DNA of 64,000 nt from Dermabacter sp. (GTDB lineage Bacteria; Actinomycetota; Actinomycetes; Actinomycetales; Dermabacteraceae): assembly GCA_030538475.1 (NCBI GenBank), contig JAUNTX010000001.1, positions 289,484-353,483 on the forward strand, given 5' to 3'. The notes beneath the pieces were generated by a model that saw only the letters and a program-made list of their open reading frames with translations, ran no database searches and was not told where the DNA came from. Made by a program: the position numbers and the translations under genes. This document shows positions 15,243 through 24,816 of the stretch, one piece after another; position 1 is the first letter of the stretch; each line of letters opens with the position of its first letter.

Positions 15243-16184
15243 TCAGGCAGGCTTGCGGGCCTGGAGGTAGATGCCCAGGCAGGCCATGACGAGGGCCACG
15301 ACGGCCGCGCCGGAGACCCACAGTCCAATCGCGGCGAAGGCGACGCTCGTGGCCATGTGCTCGCCCGTGCTCGCCGCAGCGCCCACGAGCAGCGGCGCGA
15401 ACAGCAACACGAGGGCGACGATCCAGCCGAGCGCAATGGTCGGCAGCGACCTCGAGCGCAAGAGTGTCACGAGACCCGCCACCGTGAACAGCACGCAGCC
15501 AACACCCACGAGCACCAGGTTCGTGACGCTGAACATCCCGCTCCACGACACCATCGCGAGCACAAAGGCAAGCGCGCCCGCAGTAATCGTCAACGCCACA
15601 CCCGCCTTCGATGTGCGCGCGGCACGGCGCGAGCGCGACGACGCTACCGACGACGACGCCGCAGCACTCGCCGCCGCACCCGCGGACGCGGCAGCGCCCG
15701 TGGCGCCCGCAAACGCATCGGGGCGAGACGCCGCGACAGGCTGATCCGCAGGGACGCGTTCCGCCGCAGGCATCGCCTCGGTCGGATGCTGAGTAGCGGC
15801 CTGATCGGCGGCGGGCAAGACCTGGGTGGGGTTCGGCGAGGCAGCGATCACCTCCGTGTGCTGCGGTTCAAGCACCTCGGTGTGCTGGGATTCCAGCGCC
15901 TCCGTGGGCCGATCCTCCGGCACGTCCGTGTGAATCTCCGGCCACGAAGGAAGGTCCGAGGGCTCCTCACTCTGGGCTTCCGGCACCTCGGTGTGATCCA
16001 CGGGCATCATCGCCTCGGTCTCAGCCTCGACAGGCTCCGCAAACTCCGTGTCCTCCGCCTGCGCGAACGGCTCGTCCCGCTCAGTCGATTCGATGTGCTC
16101 GGTCCGCTCGGTCGCTTCGGGGCTCGGCTCGAGCGCCTCTGTCCGCTCGGTCAGCTCTGTCGGCTCGGTCGATTCGTGATTCAT
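15243..16184 (-). CDS. membrane protein with Glu/Thr-rich N-terminal repeats
   Basis: A 313-residue protein of unknown function. Residues 1 to about 150 are very acidic and repetitive, built around short units ending in T-E-(V/A/L) (for example ESQHTEVLEPQHTEV and ERTEHIESTERDE). Then comes an Ala-rich stretch and a basic cluster SRSRRAARTSK, and finally four hydrophobic segments (about residues 195-310). The topology suggests a cytoplasmic acidic tail ahead of a four-helix membrane domain. It runs in tandem with DUF4245, 8 bp downstream of it, so the two are probably one unit. Confidence 0.6.
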   Translation of the reverse strand: MNHESTEPTELTERTEALEPSPEATERTEHIESTERDEPFAQAEDTEFAEPVEAETEAMMPVDHTEVPEAQSEEPSDLPSWPEIHTDVPEDRPTEALESQHTEVLEPQHTEVIAASPNPTQVLPAADQAATQHPTEAMPAAERVPADQPVAASRPDAFAGATGAAASAGAAASAAASSSVASSRSRRAARTSKAGVALTITAGALAFVLAMVSWSGMFSVTNLVLVGVGCVLFTVAGLVTLLRSRSLPTIALGWIVALVLLFAPLLVGAAASTGEHMATSVAFAAIGLWVSGAAVVALVMACLGIYLQARKPA

Positions 16185-16192
16185 GGCTTCTG

Positions 16193-16924
16193 CTATCCCC
16201 CGGATTCCAATGCCGACTGCATCAGTGCACGAATATTCTCGCGCGACTCTCCGCCAAAGACTACGACACCATGCCCCTCACCTGCGCATCCAAGGCCCAC
16301 GCGCTCGGTGGCGGCGCCGTCTCGACCGTCTCCCCCGTCGGCCCCAGCGCCGTCGATGGCGAGCCACTGACAGGCCACCCCCGCCACCTCGGTCTCCTCC
16401 TGGACGCGGACGCTGCCGCCGATGGAGGAGGTGAGGGTGCTCGAGGCGTCGCCCTGCTGGACGAGGGTCACGAGAGCGCCGTCGGGCGAGGTGTAGCGCA
16501 CGCGCCAGGAGGGCGGTTCGGTGGTGAGGGCTTCAGCGCTGCGGGCCACCCAGCCGTCGGCGCCGAGGTCCGGGGCGGCGGCGGTGAAGCCCAGTACGTC
16601 GCTCGCGCGGGCGGCACTGTCCGACACGTCGATCACTGCGGCATTGTCGGCGGCGCCGGTGCCACCGTTGCCGCGCCCGAGGCCCACCACCGCCACGGCG
16701 ACGACCGCGACGATGAGGAGGTTGAGGCCCACCGCCCACACGAGGTTACGCACGGAGGTGTTCCTGCGGCTCGGCAGCTCGCGCTTCCTGGGCGGGGCCG
16801 TGTCCGTCGCGGGATCGACCGCGGGAACCGTCGCGGAATCAGCCGCGCGGGCAGCGCCGTCGGGAGCGGAATCCTCTGGCGCGGGAGGCGGGGTGGAAGG
16901 GGAAGGTGCGGGCATGAATGCCAT
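16193..16924 (-). CDS. DUF4245 family membrane-anchored protein
   Basis: About 243 residues. A Pro/Ala-rich cytoplasmic leader is followed by one membrane segment (NLVWAVGLNLLIVAVVAVAVV) and an external domain with GWVARSAEAL...SWRVRYTSPDGALVTLVQQ, the DUF4245 signature. The family is confined to actinobacteria and typically sits between xseAB and fumC, as here. The role is unknown. The ATG at 16924 is preferred (GGGGAG nine bases before); another at 16915 removes three residues. It is divergent from the PfkB kinase gene. Confidence 0.8.
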   Translation of the reverse strand: MAFMPAPSPSTPPPAPEDSAPDGAARAADSATVPAVDPATDTAPPRKRELPSRRNTSVRNLVWAVGLNLLIVAVVAVAVVGLGRGNGGTGAADNAAVIDVSDSAARASDVLGFTAAAPDLGADGWVARSAEALTTEPPSWRVRYTSPDGALVTLVQQGDASSTLTSSIGGSVRVQEETEVAGVACQWLAIDGAGADGGDGRDGAATERVGLGCAGEGHGVVVFGGESRENIRALMQSALESGG

Positions 16925-17049
16925 TGTGGCAAACTCCCCGCCCGCGTGCGCGAAAGGATCGGCGAAAGGCGTGGATACGCGGCACGGGCACGCGGCGCGC
17001 ACCCCGCGATTCCCGCCCCTGAACGCGGCGGAAGGTGTGATCTGAAACA

Positions 17050-18015
17050 ATGGGAGATGTGACTGCGAACATCCTTACGGTGGGCGAGGCCCTCACCGAC
17101 ATCGTGATCCGTCCCGGCGCCGCCCCGCATGAGTATCCGGGAGGCTCGCCGATGAATGTGGCGGTGGCGCTCGGCCGCCTGGGCCACGCCTCGCACCTGC
17201 TCACGCATCTGGCGGCCGACGAACGCGGCGAGGCGATCCGCACGCACGTGCACGCCTCGGGCGCGAAGCTCACTCCGGGGTCGGCCCGCGCGAGAGGTGC
17301 CACGTCGACGGCGGAGGCGACAATTGGGGCCGACGGCGCCGCCCAGTACGTCTTCTCGATTGACTGGGATCCGGATCCGGCGTTTCTTCCCGAGGTGATC
17401 GACGTGGTGCACACGTCGTCCATCGGTGCGACGCTCGCGCCCGGCGCCACGACGGTGCGCGAAGTTGTGGAGCGCTACCGCTCCACGGCCCTCATCAGCT
17501 ACGACCCGAACGCGCGCCCCACCCTCATGGGCTCGCCGGATCAGGTGCGCGGCACGATTGAGCAGAACATTGCGCTCGCGGACGTGGTGAAGGCGAGCGA
17601 CGAAGACCTCGAGTGGCTGTACGAGGGCCGCGATATCGACGAGGTCGCCGAATCGTTCCTGGACACGGGCGTGCTGCTGTCCGTCATCACGCGCGGGGCC
17701 GACGGCGCCACGGCGTTCAGCCCGGCCGGTCGCGTCGATGTGCCCGGCCTGCCCGTCAAGGTGGCCGATACCGTCGGGGCTGGCGACACGTTCTCCGCAG
17801 GGCTCATTGACGCCCTTGCCGAGCGCCGCCTCGTCGGTTGGCGCGGGCGCGACGCGCTCGAGCGCATCAGGGACTACGAGGTGCGGGCGATCCTCGAGCA
17901 TGCGGCGAGGCTCGCCGCCGTGACGGTCTCCCGCCCGGGCGCGAACCCGCCGTGGGCCCACGAAGTGCTCGGCGGAGCCGATCCCACCACGCGCAGGCCC
18001 GGCGTCAAATTCTGA
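17050..18015 (+). CDS. PfkB-family carbohydrate kinase (fructokinase-like)
   Basis: A 321-residue ribokinase/PfkB-fold sugar kinase. It has the GG motif near the start (YPGGSPMNVAVALGRLG), ISYDPNARP, and the catalytic/anion-hole motif DTVGAGDTFSAG with the general base Asp in GAGD. It probably phosphorylates fructose or a related sugar with ATP; substrate is inferred from overall resemblance to fructokinases. It occupies the place between DUF4245 and fumC where many actinobacteria carry glpX. Confidence 0.85.
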   Translation: MGDVTANILTVGEALTDIVIRPGAAPHEYPGGSPMNVAVALGRLGHASHLLTHLAADERGEAIRTHVHASGAKLTPGSARARGATSTAEATIGADGAAQYVFSIDWDPDPAFLPEVIDVVHTSSIGATLAPGATTVREVVERYRSTALISYDPNARPTLMGSPDQVRGTIEQNIALADVVKASDEDLEWLYEGRDIDEVAESFLDTGVLLSVITRGADGATAFSPAGRVDVPGLPVKVADTVGAGDTFSAGLIDALAERRLVGWRGRDALERIRDYEVRAILEHAARLAAVTVSRPGANPPWAHEVLGGADPTTRRPGVKF

Positions 18016-18135
18016 GGCGGCGTCCCGCCACCTCGCCCGCCACCCCGCCGTTTCCTTCTCGCCTCTCTTGTCTATCTCACCCCCGCATCTTTTCCGCCTC
18101 CCCACCCCCGCACCCCTATGCAAAGGAGCATGACC

Positions 18136-19551
18136 ATGACCGCCTCTCTCCCCTCCCCCGATGCCGATTTCCGCATCGAGCACGACACGATGGGCGAGGT
18201 GCGCGTGCCGGCCTCGGCGCTCTATGGCGCCCAGACGCAGCGCGCCGTCGAGAACTTCCCCATCTCGGGCCAGGGGCTCGAGGCAGCGCACGTGCACGCG
18301 CTCGCGGCGGTGAAGAAGGCGGCGGCGATGGCGAATGCGGAGCGGGGGGTCCTGGAGGCCGACGTGGCCGAGGCCATCGTCCAGGCGGCCGAGTCCGTGA
18401 TCGCCGGTGAGCACGACGATCAGTTCCCGGTGGACGTCTACCAGACGGGCAGCGGCACGAGCTCGAACATGAACATGAACGAGGTGCTCGCGACGCTCGC
18501 GACGCGTTCGCTGGGCCGCAGCGTCCACCCGAACGATCACGTGAACGCCTCGCAGTCGAGCAACGACGTGTTCCCCACGTCGGTCCACGTCGCGGTGACG
18601 CAGAAGGTGGTGCACTCGCTCATTCCCGCGCTGACGCACCTCGCCGAGGCGCTCGAGTCCAAGGCGGAGGCGTGGGCGCACGTGGTCAAGAGTGGGCGCA
18701 CGCACCTCATGGACGCGACCCCGGTGACCCTTGGGCAGGAGTTCGGCGGGTACGCCGCGGCGATCCGCTACGGCATCGAGCGCGTGGAGGCGGCGCTTGG
18801 CCGCACGGCCGAGGTTCCGCTCGGCGGCACTGCCGTCGGCACGGGGATCAACACGCCGCTCGGATTCCCCCAGCGGGTCATCGAACTCCTGGCCGAGCAG
18901 ACGGGGCTGCCGATCACGGAGGCCCGCAACCACTTCGAGGCGCAGTCCTCGCGCGATGGGCTCGTGGAGATGAGCGGGGCGCTGCGCACCATCGCGGTGA
19001 GCCTCACGAAGATCTGCAACGACGTGCGCTGGATGGGCTCCGGCCCGAACACGGGGCTCGGCGAAATCGCCATCCCGGACCTGCAGCCGGGCTCGTCCAT
19101 CATGCCGGGCAAGGTGAATCCGGTGATCCCGGAGGCCGTGCTCATGGTGTGCGCGCGCGTCGTGGGCAACGACGCCGCGATCGCGTGGGGCGGCGCGCAG
19201 GGCAGCTTCGAGTTGAACGTCCAGATCCCCCTCATGGGCACGTCCCTCCTGGAATCGGTGCGCCTGCTGGCCGCGGCCAGCACGGTCCTTGCCGACAAGA
19301 CCGTCGAGGGCCTCGTCGCGAACGAGGAGCGCGCCCGCTTCTTCGCTGAAGCGAGCCCGTCCATCGTCACCCCGCTCAACAAGATCATCGGCTACGAGAA
19401 CGCGGCGGCGATTGCCAAGCACGCCGTCGCGCACTCCATCTCGGTGCGCGAGGCCGTCATCGCCCTCGGGTTCGTGGAGCGCGGCGAGGTCACCGAGGAG
19501 CAGCTGGATCAGGCGCTCGACGTGCTCTCGATGACCTCCCCGTCGGCCTAG
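18136..19551 (+). CDS. fumC: class II fumarate hydratase
   Basis: About 471 residues; interconverts fumarate and malate in the citric acid cycle. Class II signatures are [34 protein letters not shown], and the catalytic loop [11 protein letters not shown]. The ATG at 18136 is chosen because AGGAG (18124-18128) lies seven bases before it; ATGs at 18118 and 18130 are too far or too close. The stop TAG shares bases with the convergent phoH stop in a CTAG, so the two genes end on top of each other. Confidence 0.96.
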   Translation: MTASLPSPDADFRIEHDTMGEVRVPASALYGAQTQRAVENFPISGQGLEAAHVHALAAVKKAAAMANAERGVLEADVAEAIVQAAESVIAGEHDDQFPVDVYQTGSGTSSNMNMNEVLATLATRSLGRSVHPNDHVNASQSSNDVFPTSVHVAVTQKVVHSLIPALTHLAEALESKAEAWAHVVKSGRTHLMDATPVTLGQEFGGYAAAIRYGIERVEAALGRTAEVPLGGTAVGTGINTPLGFPQRVIELLAEQTGLPITEARNHFEAQSSRDGLVEMSGALRTIAVSLTKICNDVRWMGSGPNTGLGEIAIPDLQPGSSIMPGKVNPVIPEAVLMVCARVVGNDAAIAWGGAQGSFELNVQIPLMGTSLLESVRLLAAASTVLADKTVEGLVANEERARFFAEASPSIVTPLNKIIGYENAAAIAKHAVAHSISVREAVIALGFVERGEVTEEQLDQALDVLSMTSPSA

Positions 19552-20864
19552 AGAAGCGGCTGATCGAGCACGCGGCTCACGAGTTCGGCCACCTTCGAGC
19601 GTTCGGAACGCTGCAAACTCACGTGGGCGAACAGGTCGTTGCCCTTGAGCGACTCGATCACGGACGCGACACCGTCCCAGCGCCCCACGCGCAGGTTGTC
19701 GCGCTGGGCCACGTCGTGCGTCAGGATCACCCGCGAGTTCTGGCCCACGCGCGACAGCATCGTGAGCAGCACGTTGCGCTCGAGCGACTGCGCCTCGTCC
19801 ACAATCACCCACGCGTCGTGCAGAGAGCGCCCGCGAATGTGCGTGAGCGGCAGGACCTCGAGCATGCCACGGCTCAGCACCTCGTCGATCACGTTCTGCG
19901 AGACGAGGGAGGAGAGAGTGTCGAACACGGCCTGCGCCCACGGCCCCATCTTCTCCTCGTGATCGCCAGGCAGATAGCCGAGCTCCTGCCCACCGACGGC
20001 ATACAGCGGGCGAAACACCATGATCTTGCGCTGCGTGCGACGCTCGAGCACCGCCTCGAGCCCCGCGCACAGGGCCAGGGCGCTCTTGCCGGTCCCTGCG
20101 CGCCCGCCGAGGCTCACAATCGACACGTCGTCGTCCAGCAGCAGGTCAATCGCGAGGCGCTGCTCGGCGCTGCGGCCCGTCACCCCGAACACGCCCGCAT
20201 CGCCGGGCACCAGCCGCACCCGGCCGCTCGGCAAGACGCGACCCAGCGCGGGACCGCGCGGTGAGGTGAGGCTGAGGCCCGTGTGGGTGGGCAGGTCCGC
20301 GAGCGCGGGAATGTCCACGCCGCCGAGCGAGGCACCCTCGCCGTCGGCCCCCGCCCACAGCTCAGCCATCTCCTGCTCCGTGACCTCCGCGCTCACCACG
20401 CCCGTGTAACTGCGGTCACGCGCCAGATCCGCCCGGTACTCCTCCGCGCGCAGACCGGACGCGCTCGCCTTGATGCGCATCGGCAGGTCCTTACTCACGA
20501 GCACCACCTCCGCGCCCTCGACCTGGAGGTTCTTCGCGACGGCGAGGATACGCGTGTCGTTGTCGGCGAGGCGAAAACCATCCGGCAGGCGCTCGGGGCT
20601 CTGGTGATTGAGCTCGACCCGCAGCGTGCCCCCGGCATCGCCGATGGGCAGCGGGTGCGCGAGCGACCCGTGCTTTTCGCGCAGGTCATCGAGGTATCTC
20701 AGGGCCTGCCGGGCGAAATACCCCAGCTCCGAATGGTGCCGCTTCGCCTCGAGCTCCGTGATGACGACAATCGGGAGCACCACGTGATGCTCCGCGAACC
20801 TCGTCATCGCGAGGGGATCGGCAAGGAGCACCGAGGTATCAAGAACATAGCTGTGCTGGCTCAT
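19548..20864 (-). CDS. PIN-PhoH (PhoH2-type) ATPase
   Basis: About 438 residues with an N-terminal PIN nuclease domain ([11 protein letters not shown], later [11 protein letters not shown]) fused to a C-terminal PhoH ATPase domain with Walker [12 protein letters not shown] near residue 250 and Walker [11 protein letters not shown]. Mycobacterial PhoH2 of this architecture has RNA helicase and ribonuclease activity and is linked to a toxin-antitoxin locus. No antitoxin gene is present upstream here. The start ATG at 20864 directly precedes [10 protein letters not shown], the family start. Confidence 0.92.
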   Translation of the reverse strand: MSQHSYVLDTSVLLADPLAMTRFAEHHVVLPIVVITELEAKRHHSELGYFARQALRYLDDLREKHGSLAHPLPIGDAGGTLRVELNHQSPERLPDGFRLADNDTRILAVAKNLQVEGAEVVLVSKDLPMRIKASASGLRAEEYRADLARDRSYTGVVSAEVTEQEMAELWAGADGEGASLGGVDIPALADLPTHTGLSLTSPRGPALGRVLPSGRVRLVPGDAGVFGVTGRSAEQRLAIDLLLDDDVSIVSLGGRAGTGKSALALCAGLEAVLERRTQRKIMVFRPLYAVGGQELGYLPGDHEEKMGPWAQAVFDTLSSLVSQNVIDEVLSRGMLEVLPLTHIRGRSLHDAWVIVDEAQSLERNVLLTMLSRVGQNSRVILTHDVAQRDNLRVGRWDGVASVIESLKGNDLFAHVSLQRSERSKVAELVSRVLDQPLL

Positions 20865-21112
20865 GTGGAGGCCTTCCGCTGCGCGTGCCGGCCACCGTTG
20901 ACCGGCTGTCCATACCTCGATCCTGCCACGCCCGAGTGCGGGGTGCGGCGAGGGCTCGCGCACCGGGGGCCGACGGTCACCGAGCGTTCATCGCCCCGTC
21001 ACTTGGGGAGGATTGGGGCGAGAAAGGGGCCGCGTGGGGCGGAAAAGGAGGAGGGGCGACGGGGGAAGACTCGGAGGGGATTACTGCACGGCGCGGGGCC
21101 GACGCGCGGGGC

Positions 21113-21841
21113 TCAGGCCCCGAAGCGTCGCTCGCGGTGTGAGAACTCCTCGAGAGCCGCCTCCAGATCGCCGCGCGTGAAGTCGGGCCACATGACGTCG
21201 GTGAAGACGAGTTCGGCGTGGACGGACTGCCAAAGCAGGAAGCCGCTCAGGCGCTGTTCGCCGGAGGTGCGGATGAGGAGGTCGGGGGTGGCCTGCCCGG
21301 CGGTATAGAGATGAGATTCGATGGCCTGATCGTCGAGGGACTCGATGGCCTCCTCGAGGGATTCCCCCCGCTGCTTCGCGTCGGTGAGGGCGCCGCGCAC
21401 GGCGTCGAGGATTTCGCGGCGGCCACCGTACCCGATGGCGACGTTGACGCCGAGGCGGCGCGTGACAGGCGCGCATTCGATGATCTCCGCGAGGCACGCG
21501 GCCACCTCGGGCGGCAAGACGGCTTCGGCACCGAGCAGTCGCACGGCGTATCCGGCGAGCGCGATGTCGCGCACGAGGTTGGAGATGGTCTGGTAGAGCG
21601 CGTCGAGTTCGTCGGCGGGCCGCGCGAAGTTGTCGGTGGACAGCAGCCACAGGGTGAGGGTCTCGATGCCGAGGTCCTCGCTCCATTCCAGGCTCTCGTG
21701 CACGACCTGGGCGCCGCGGCGGTGGCCGTCGGCGGAACTGAGCCCGCGCTCGTGCGCCCAGCGGCGGTTGCCGTCGAGAATGAGCCCCACGTGCGGGGGG
21801 ACTCGGGTGGCGCTCGGGCAGACTGAGGTCATAGGAACCAT
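21113..21841 (-). CDS. uppS: isoprenyl (undecaprenyl-type) diphosphate synthase
   Basis: About 242 residues of the cis-prenyltransferase family that makes the C50/C55 lipid carrier for cell-wall synthesis. The signatures are HVGLILDGNRRWA (catalytic Asp), LLIRTSGEQRLSGFLLWQ, and the closing ELVFTDVMWPDF. The start is uncertain between ATGs at 21841 and 21832; upstream sequence in the open frame is non-coding. It is divergent from the hemolysin III gene, a pairing common in actinobacteria. Confidence 0.93.
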   Translation of the reverse strand: MVPMTSVCPSATRVPPHVGLILDGNRRWAHERGLSSADGHRRGAQVVHESLEWSEDLGIETLTLWLLSTDNFARPADELDALYQTISNLVRDIALAGYAVRLLGAEAVLPPEVAACLAEIIECAPVTRRLGVNVAIGYGGRREILDAVRGALTDAKQRGESLEEAIESLDDQAIESHLYTAGQATPDLLIRTSGEQRLSGFLLWQSVHAELVFTDVMWPDFTRGDLEAALEEFSHRERRFGA

Positions 21842-22032
21842 TGTGTCAGTGCCGAGGTCCCGTCCAAGAACACTCGGGGCGATTGCGCACCACACCTTCA
21901 CAAAATGCGGACGCCTCGACCCCTCGAGCGCCCACGAGGGGACGAATAGACGCCTCGCCCGCCCCGCGTCACGGGCCAGACGTGAGGGGCGCCACCGCCG
22001 GACGCGCCAATTCTGAGCGTCGGCCCACGACA

Positions 22033-22048
22033 CTTACGGCACCGTAAG
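22033..22048. promoter_or_regulatory. palindromic operator candidate upstream of the hemolysin III gene
   Basis: CTTACGG CA CCGTAAG is a perfect inverted repeat with 7-bp arms, followed by a partial repeat of the half-site (TTACGctACCGT) running up to the ATG at 22062. Such a site overlapping the start region suggests repression by a TetR-like dimer. The regulator is not identified in the window. Confidence 0.5.
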
Positions 22049-22061
22049 TTACGCTACCGTC

Positions 22062-22811
22062 ATGAGCAGTCACCACACCGGCCCCGCATCCTCCGCTCCG
22101 GCAGAGCCCACCGAGGAGGCCCCCGACAACCCCGGGCGCCCCAGCGTCCTGAGCGCCTACGGCATCAGTCTCCCCCACCTGCCCAAACCTAAGCTGCGCG
22201 GCTGGATCCACCTCGTCACCTTCCCGAGCGCCCTCATCGCGGGCCTCCTGCTCGTGGCCACCGGGCCCACCCTGCCCGTGCGCCTGGCCAGCGTCGTCTT
22301 CATCGCCACCGCGGGCCTGCTCTTCGGCGTCTCCGCCACCTACCACCGCGGCTCGTGGTCCCCGAAGGGCACGATCATGCTGCGGCGCTTCGATCACGCG
22401 AACATCTTCCTCATCATCGCCGGGACCTACACGCCGCTGGCCATCGCGCTGCTGAACCCGCACGACGCCACCGTCCTACTCACCGTGTGCTGGATCGGCG
22501 CGTTCGTCGGCGTCATGTTCCGCCTGTTCTGGACCGGCGCCCCGCGCTGGCTGTACGTGCCCGCCTACGTGGCGCTCGGCTGGGTCGCCGTGTTCTACAT
22601 GCCGCAGCTGTACGCGGGCGGCGGCGCCGCCGTCGTGGCCCTCATCGTGACCGGCGGCATCGCCTACACGATCGGCGCCGTGGTCTACGGCCTCAAGAAG
22701 CCGAACCCGTCACCGACCTGGTTCGGGTTCCACGAAATCTTCCACGCCTTCACCGTCATCGGCTTCGTGTGTCACCTCGTGGCGGTCTGGCTCGCCGTCG
22801 CCGCTGCCTGA
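22062..22811 (+). CDS. hemolysin III / PAQR-type membrane protein
   Basis: A 249-residue protein with seven hydrophobic segments. The family's metal-binding pattern is visible: SATYHRGSW with the adjacent RRFDHANIFLIIAGTYTP, and the C-terminal HEIFHAFTVIGFVCHLVAV, supplying the Ser/His/Asp/His set of the CREST hydrolase-like site. Bacterial members are probably membrane hydrolases or receptors with unsettled substrate; the hemolysin name is historical. A Pro/Ala-rich cytoplasmic leader of about 40 residues precedes the first helix. Its 3' end overlaps the opposing gene by about 100 bp. Confidence 0.88.
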   Translation: MSSHHTGPASSAPAEPTEEAPDNPGRPSVLSAYGISLPHLPKPKLRGWIHLVTFPSALIAGLLLVATGPTLPVRLASVVFIATAGLLFGVSATYHRGSWSPKGTIMLRRFDHANIFLIIAGTYTPLAIALLNPHDATVLLTVCWIGAFVGVMFRLFWTGAPRWLYVPAYVALGWVAVFYMPQLYAGGGAAVVALIVTGGIAYTIGAVVYGLKKPNPSPTWFGFHEIFHAFTVIGFVCHLVAVWLAVAAA

Positions 22812-23117
22812 ATCAGAGTCGGACGCGGCGTCGTCGGCCCCTGCCCCTTCGGCCTCAGACCGGCGCTGTTCCTGGCGGTCTCGCATCCGCTGCTCGACCG
22901 CCTCGCGCGCGCTCGAGCGGCGGATGCGGCGCGACATATCGACGAGCAAGAGCCCGAGCGCGATGGCCATAAAGAAGAACACGAAGAATCCCGGCAGGCC
23001 GGGGGTCACGGTCGCGCTCGTCATCTCCTCGGGCATCATCGGGGTGCCGCTCGGCGAGGGGCGCGGGGTCGTGGCCAGCACGTTCACGGCGGCGGCCAGC
23101 ATGGCAGACGTGCTCAC
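22710..23117 (-). CDS. small single-span membrane protein next to mca
   Basis: A 135-residue protein of unknown function. One membrane segment (GLPGFFVFFFMAIALGLLLVDMSRRIRR) is followed by a basic flank and a long acidic low-complexity tail. Its ATG overlaps the end of mca by 4 bp, so it is translated with it; small membrane proteins in this position downstream of mca are common in actinobacteria. The last 34 codons lie antisense to the end of the hemolysin III gene, so the exact C-terminus is less certain. Confidence 0.65.
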   Translation of the reverse strand: MSTSAMLAAAVNVLATTPRPSPSGTPMMPEEMTSATVTPGLPGFFVFFFMAIALGLLLVDMSRRIRRSSAREAVEQRMRDRQEQRRSEAEGAGADDAASDSDSGSGDGEPDRHEVTHEADDGEGVEDFVEPEPGR

Positions 23118-24019
23118 GAGTGGCGCACTCCTTCGAAAAGATCCGTTTCCGGAATGCTCACGCCCACGCGCGAGAGCCGCAACTGGTAGTCATCCGTGGG
23201 CCACACCTCGCGCTTGATGTCGTTGGAGACCGCGAAGAAGAACCCGTCGGGATCCACCTGCGTGGCGTGCGCCCGAAGGGCCTCATCCCGCAGCTCCAGG
23301 TACTTCGAGACGTCCACGCGCGTGGTCATGGGCCGCTGATCCTGGGTCTCGAACCACTCCATCATCTCCTCGTACGGCGACTCGATGCCCCGCTCACGCA
23401 GGTAGCGGTGCACCACGAGCGCCTGCTGCGGCGAGAAGGTGAGGTGGTAGTAGAGCTTCGCCACGGCCCACGGCTCACCGAGTTCCGGCAGGTAGTGCGG
23501 ATCAGCCGCGAGCTCGTAGGCGAGCATGGAAATCTTGTGGGTCATGATGTGATCGGGGTGCGGGTAGCCGCCGTTCTCATCGTAGGTGAGCAGCACGTGG
23601 GGCCTGCGCTCGCGGATGAGGGCCACGAGCGGCCGCGCGGCCTCTTCCGGATCGTGCAGGGCGAAGCTGCCCTTCGGCAGCTCCGGCATCGGATCCCCTT
23701 CGGGAAGGCCCGAATCGACGAAGCCGAGCCACACCTGTTCGATGCCGAGGATGTCGCGGGCCCGGTCCATTTCGCGTCGGCGCACGCCCGCCAGATCGGC
23801 GTTCGCTTCGGGATCGTCCTTGAGCTTCGGGTTGAGGATGTCGCCCCGCTCGCCGCCCGTGCACGTCACGACGATCACTTCGGCGCCTTCGCGCACGTAC
23901 TTCGCCATCGTCGCGGCCCCCTTCGACGACTCGTCGTCGGGGTGGGCGTGCACCGCCATGAGGCGCAAGCGGGCGGGGCCGGTTTCCACAACCGGGGCAT
24001 TGGGGGCGGTACGAATCAC
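23114..24019 (-). CDS. mca: mycothiol S-conjugate amidase
   Basis: A 301-residue zinc amidase that cleaves mycothiol adducts of toxins, releasing a mercapturic acid for export. The LmbE-fold zinc motif HAHPDDE is at about residues 24-30, with ENGGYPHPDHIMTH as the second metal/catalytic region. The presence of WFETQD...RVDV and the family length separate Mca from MshB, which acts in mycothiol synthesis, but a mixed role cannot be excluded. It indicates that the organism makes mycothiol. It is followed by a 4-bp overlapping membrane protein gene. Confidence 0.93.
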   Translation of the reverse strand: MIRTAPNAPVVETGPARLRLMAVHAHPDDESSKGAATMAKYVREGAEVIVVTCTGGERGDILNPKLKDDPEANADLAGVRRREMDRARDILGIEQVWLGFVDSGLPEGDPMPELPKGSFALHDPEEAARPLVALIRERRPHVLLTYDENGGYPHPDHIMTHKISMLAYELAADPHYLPELGEPWAVAKLYYHLTFSPQQALVVHRYLRERGIESPYEEMMEWFETQDQRPMTTRVDVSKYLELRDEALRAHATQVDPDGFFFAVSNDIKREVWPTDDYQLRLSRVGVSIPETDLFEGVRHS

Positions 24020-24117
24020 GACTCGATCCTTCTTCCACGCGCATGAGAGGCCGGGCCGGGGCCGGGCCGTCGAGCTTCGGCCGCACGCAGCGCCTGCGGC
24101 CGTGGAACAATGGTGAC

Positions 24118-24534
24118 ATGACGAGCGCCGGAGACCATCTCAACGACCGCTACGGCGTGAGCAACTCCCCCTCGCGAAGGCGCTGGGCGCGGCTCGCCAT
24201 CGCCGCGGTGGCCACCGTGTTCCTCGCCGTCGTGCTGTGGGTCGCGTGGGTGTTCGTCACGGGCGATCCGGTCAAGGCGAATACGCTGGGCTATCACCAC
24301 GTGAGCGACACCGAAGTGCGGGTCGATTTTTCGGTGACGATGACCCCGGGCACCGAAGCCCGCTGCGGCGTCGAGGCCCTCAATGAGAACCGCGGCCAAG
24401 TGGGCTTCACAGTCGCTCACATTGGGCCACAGACGGAATACATCACGACCCACTCCATCGTCGTCACCACGCAGCAGGACGCCGTGGCGGGGGCGGTTAA
24501 AACCTGCGAGGTGGCGGGCGCGGACGCGCCGTAA
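24118..24534 (+). CDS. DUF4307 family membrane protein
   Basis: A 138-residue actinobacterial protein with one N-terminal membrane segment (about residues 28-48) and a small external beta domain containing VRVDFSVTMTPGTEARCGVEALNENRGQVGF, typical of DUF4307. The role is unknown. It is divergent from mca and upstream of greA, the conserved arrangement. The spacer before it contains a perfect 7-bp inverted repeat (24079-24101) that may be a hairpin or regulatory site. Confidence 0.8.
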   Translation: MTSAGDHLNDRYGVSNSPSRRRWARLAIAAVATVFLAVVLWVAWVFVTGDPVKANTLGYHHVSDTEVRVDFSVTMTPGTEARCGVEALNENRGQVGFTVAHIGPQTEYITTHSIVVTTQQDAVAGAVKTCEVAGADAP

Positions 24535-24816
24535 ATCACCTCTCCTACTCGCCGGGAACGATTGTGCCTCTATAATGGATGCACCACGGTGATGTGAACG
24601 GCGGGGCGCATGGCAACATGTGTCCCTTCTTCGTGCTGGCGGCCCCAAGGCCCACGCACCCTCGATGGCGATTCCATCACCGATGGGTCCCGCACGTTCA
24701 CCCGAGGCGCCGCTGTCGTGGCGCCGCGGCACCACGGCCGTGCAGGGCGCACGCGGGAATGTCCCGCGCCCCCGCGCCTTGCGGCCGCATGACATGGAAA
24801 GATCAGGAGAATACCC
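24535..24816. promoter_or_regulatory. intergenic region with a TATAAT box upstream of greA
   Basis: No gene is seen in these 282 bp. A consensus -10 hexamer TATAAT occurs at 24571-24576 without a good -35. If used, it would give greA a leader of over 200 bases. Confidence 0.4.

Noticed and set aside
16633..20070. 1145-codon open frame on the minus strand
   Set aside because: It is antisense to pfkB and fumC, both with intact motifs, and continues through parts of phoH out of frame; its composition (Arg, His, Gly) is that of a GC-rich shadow.
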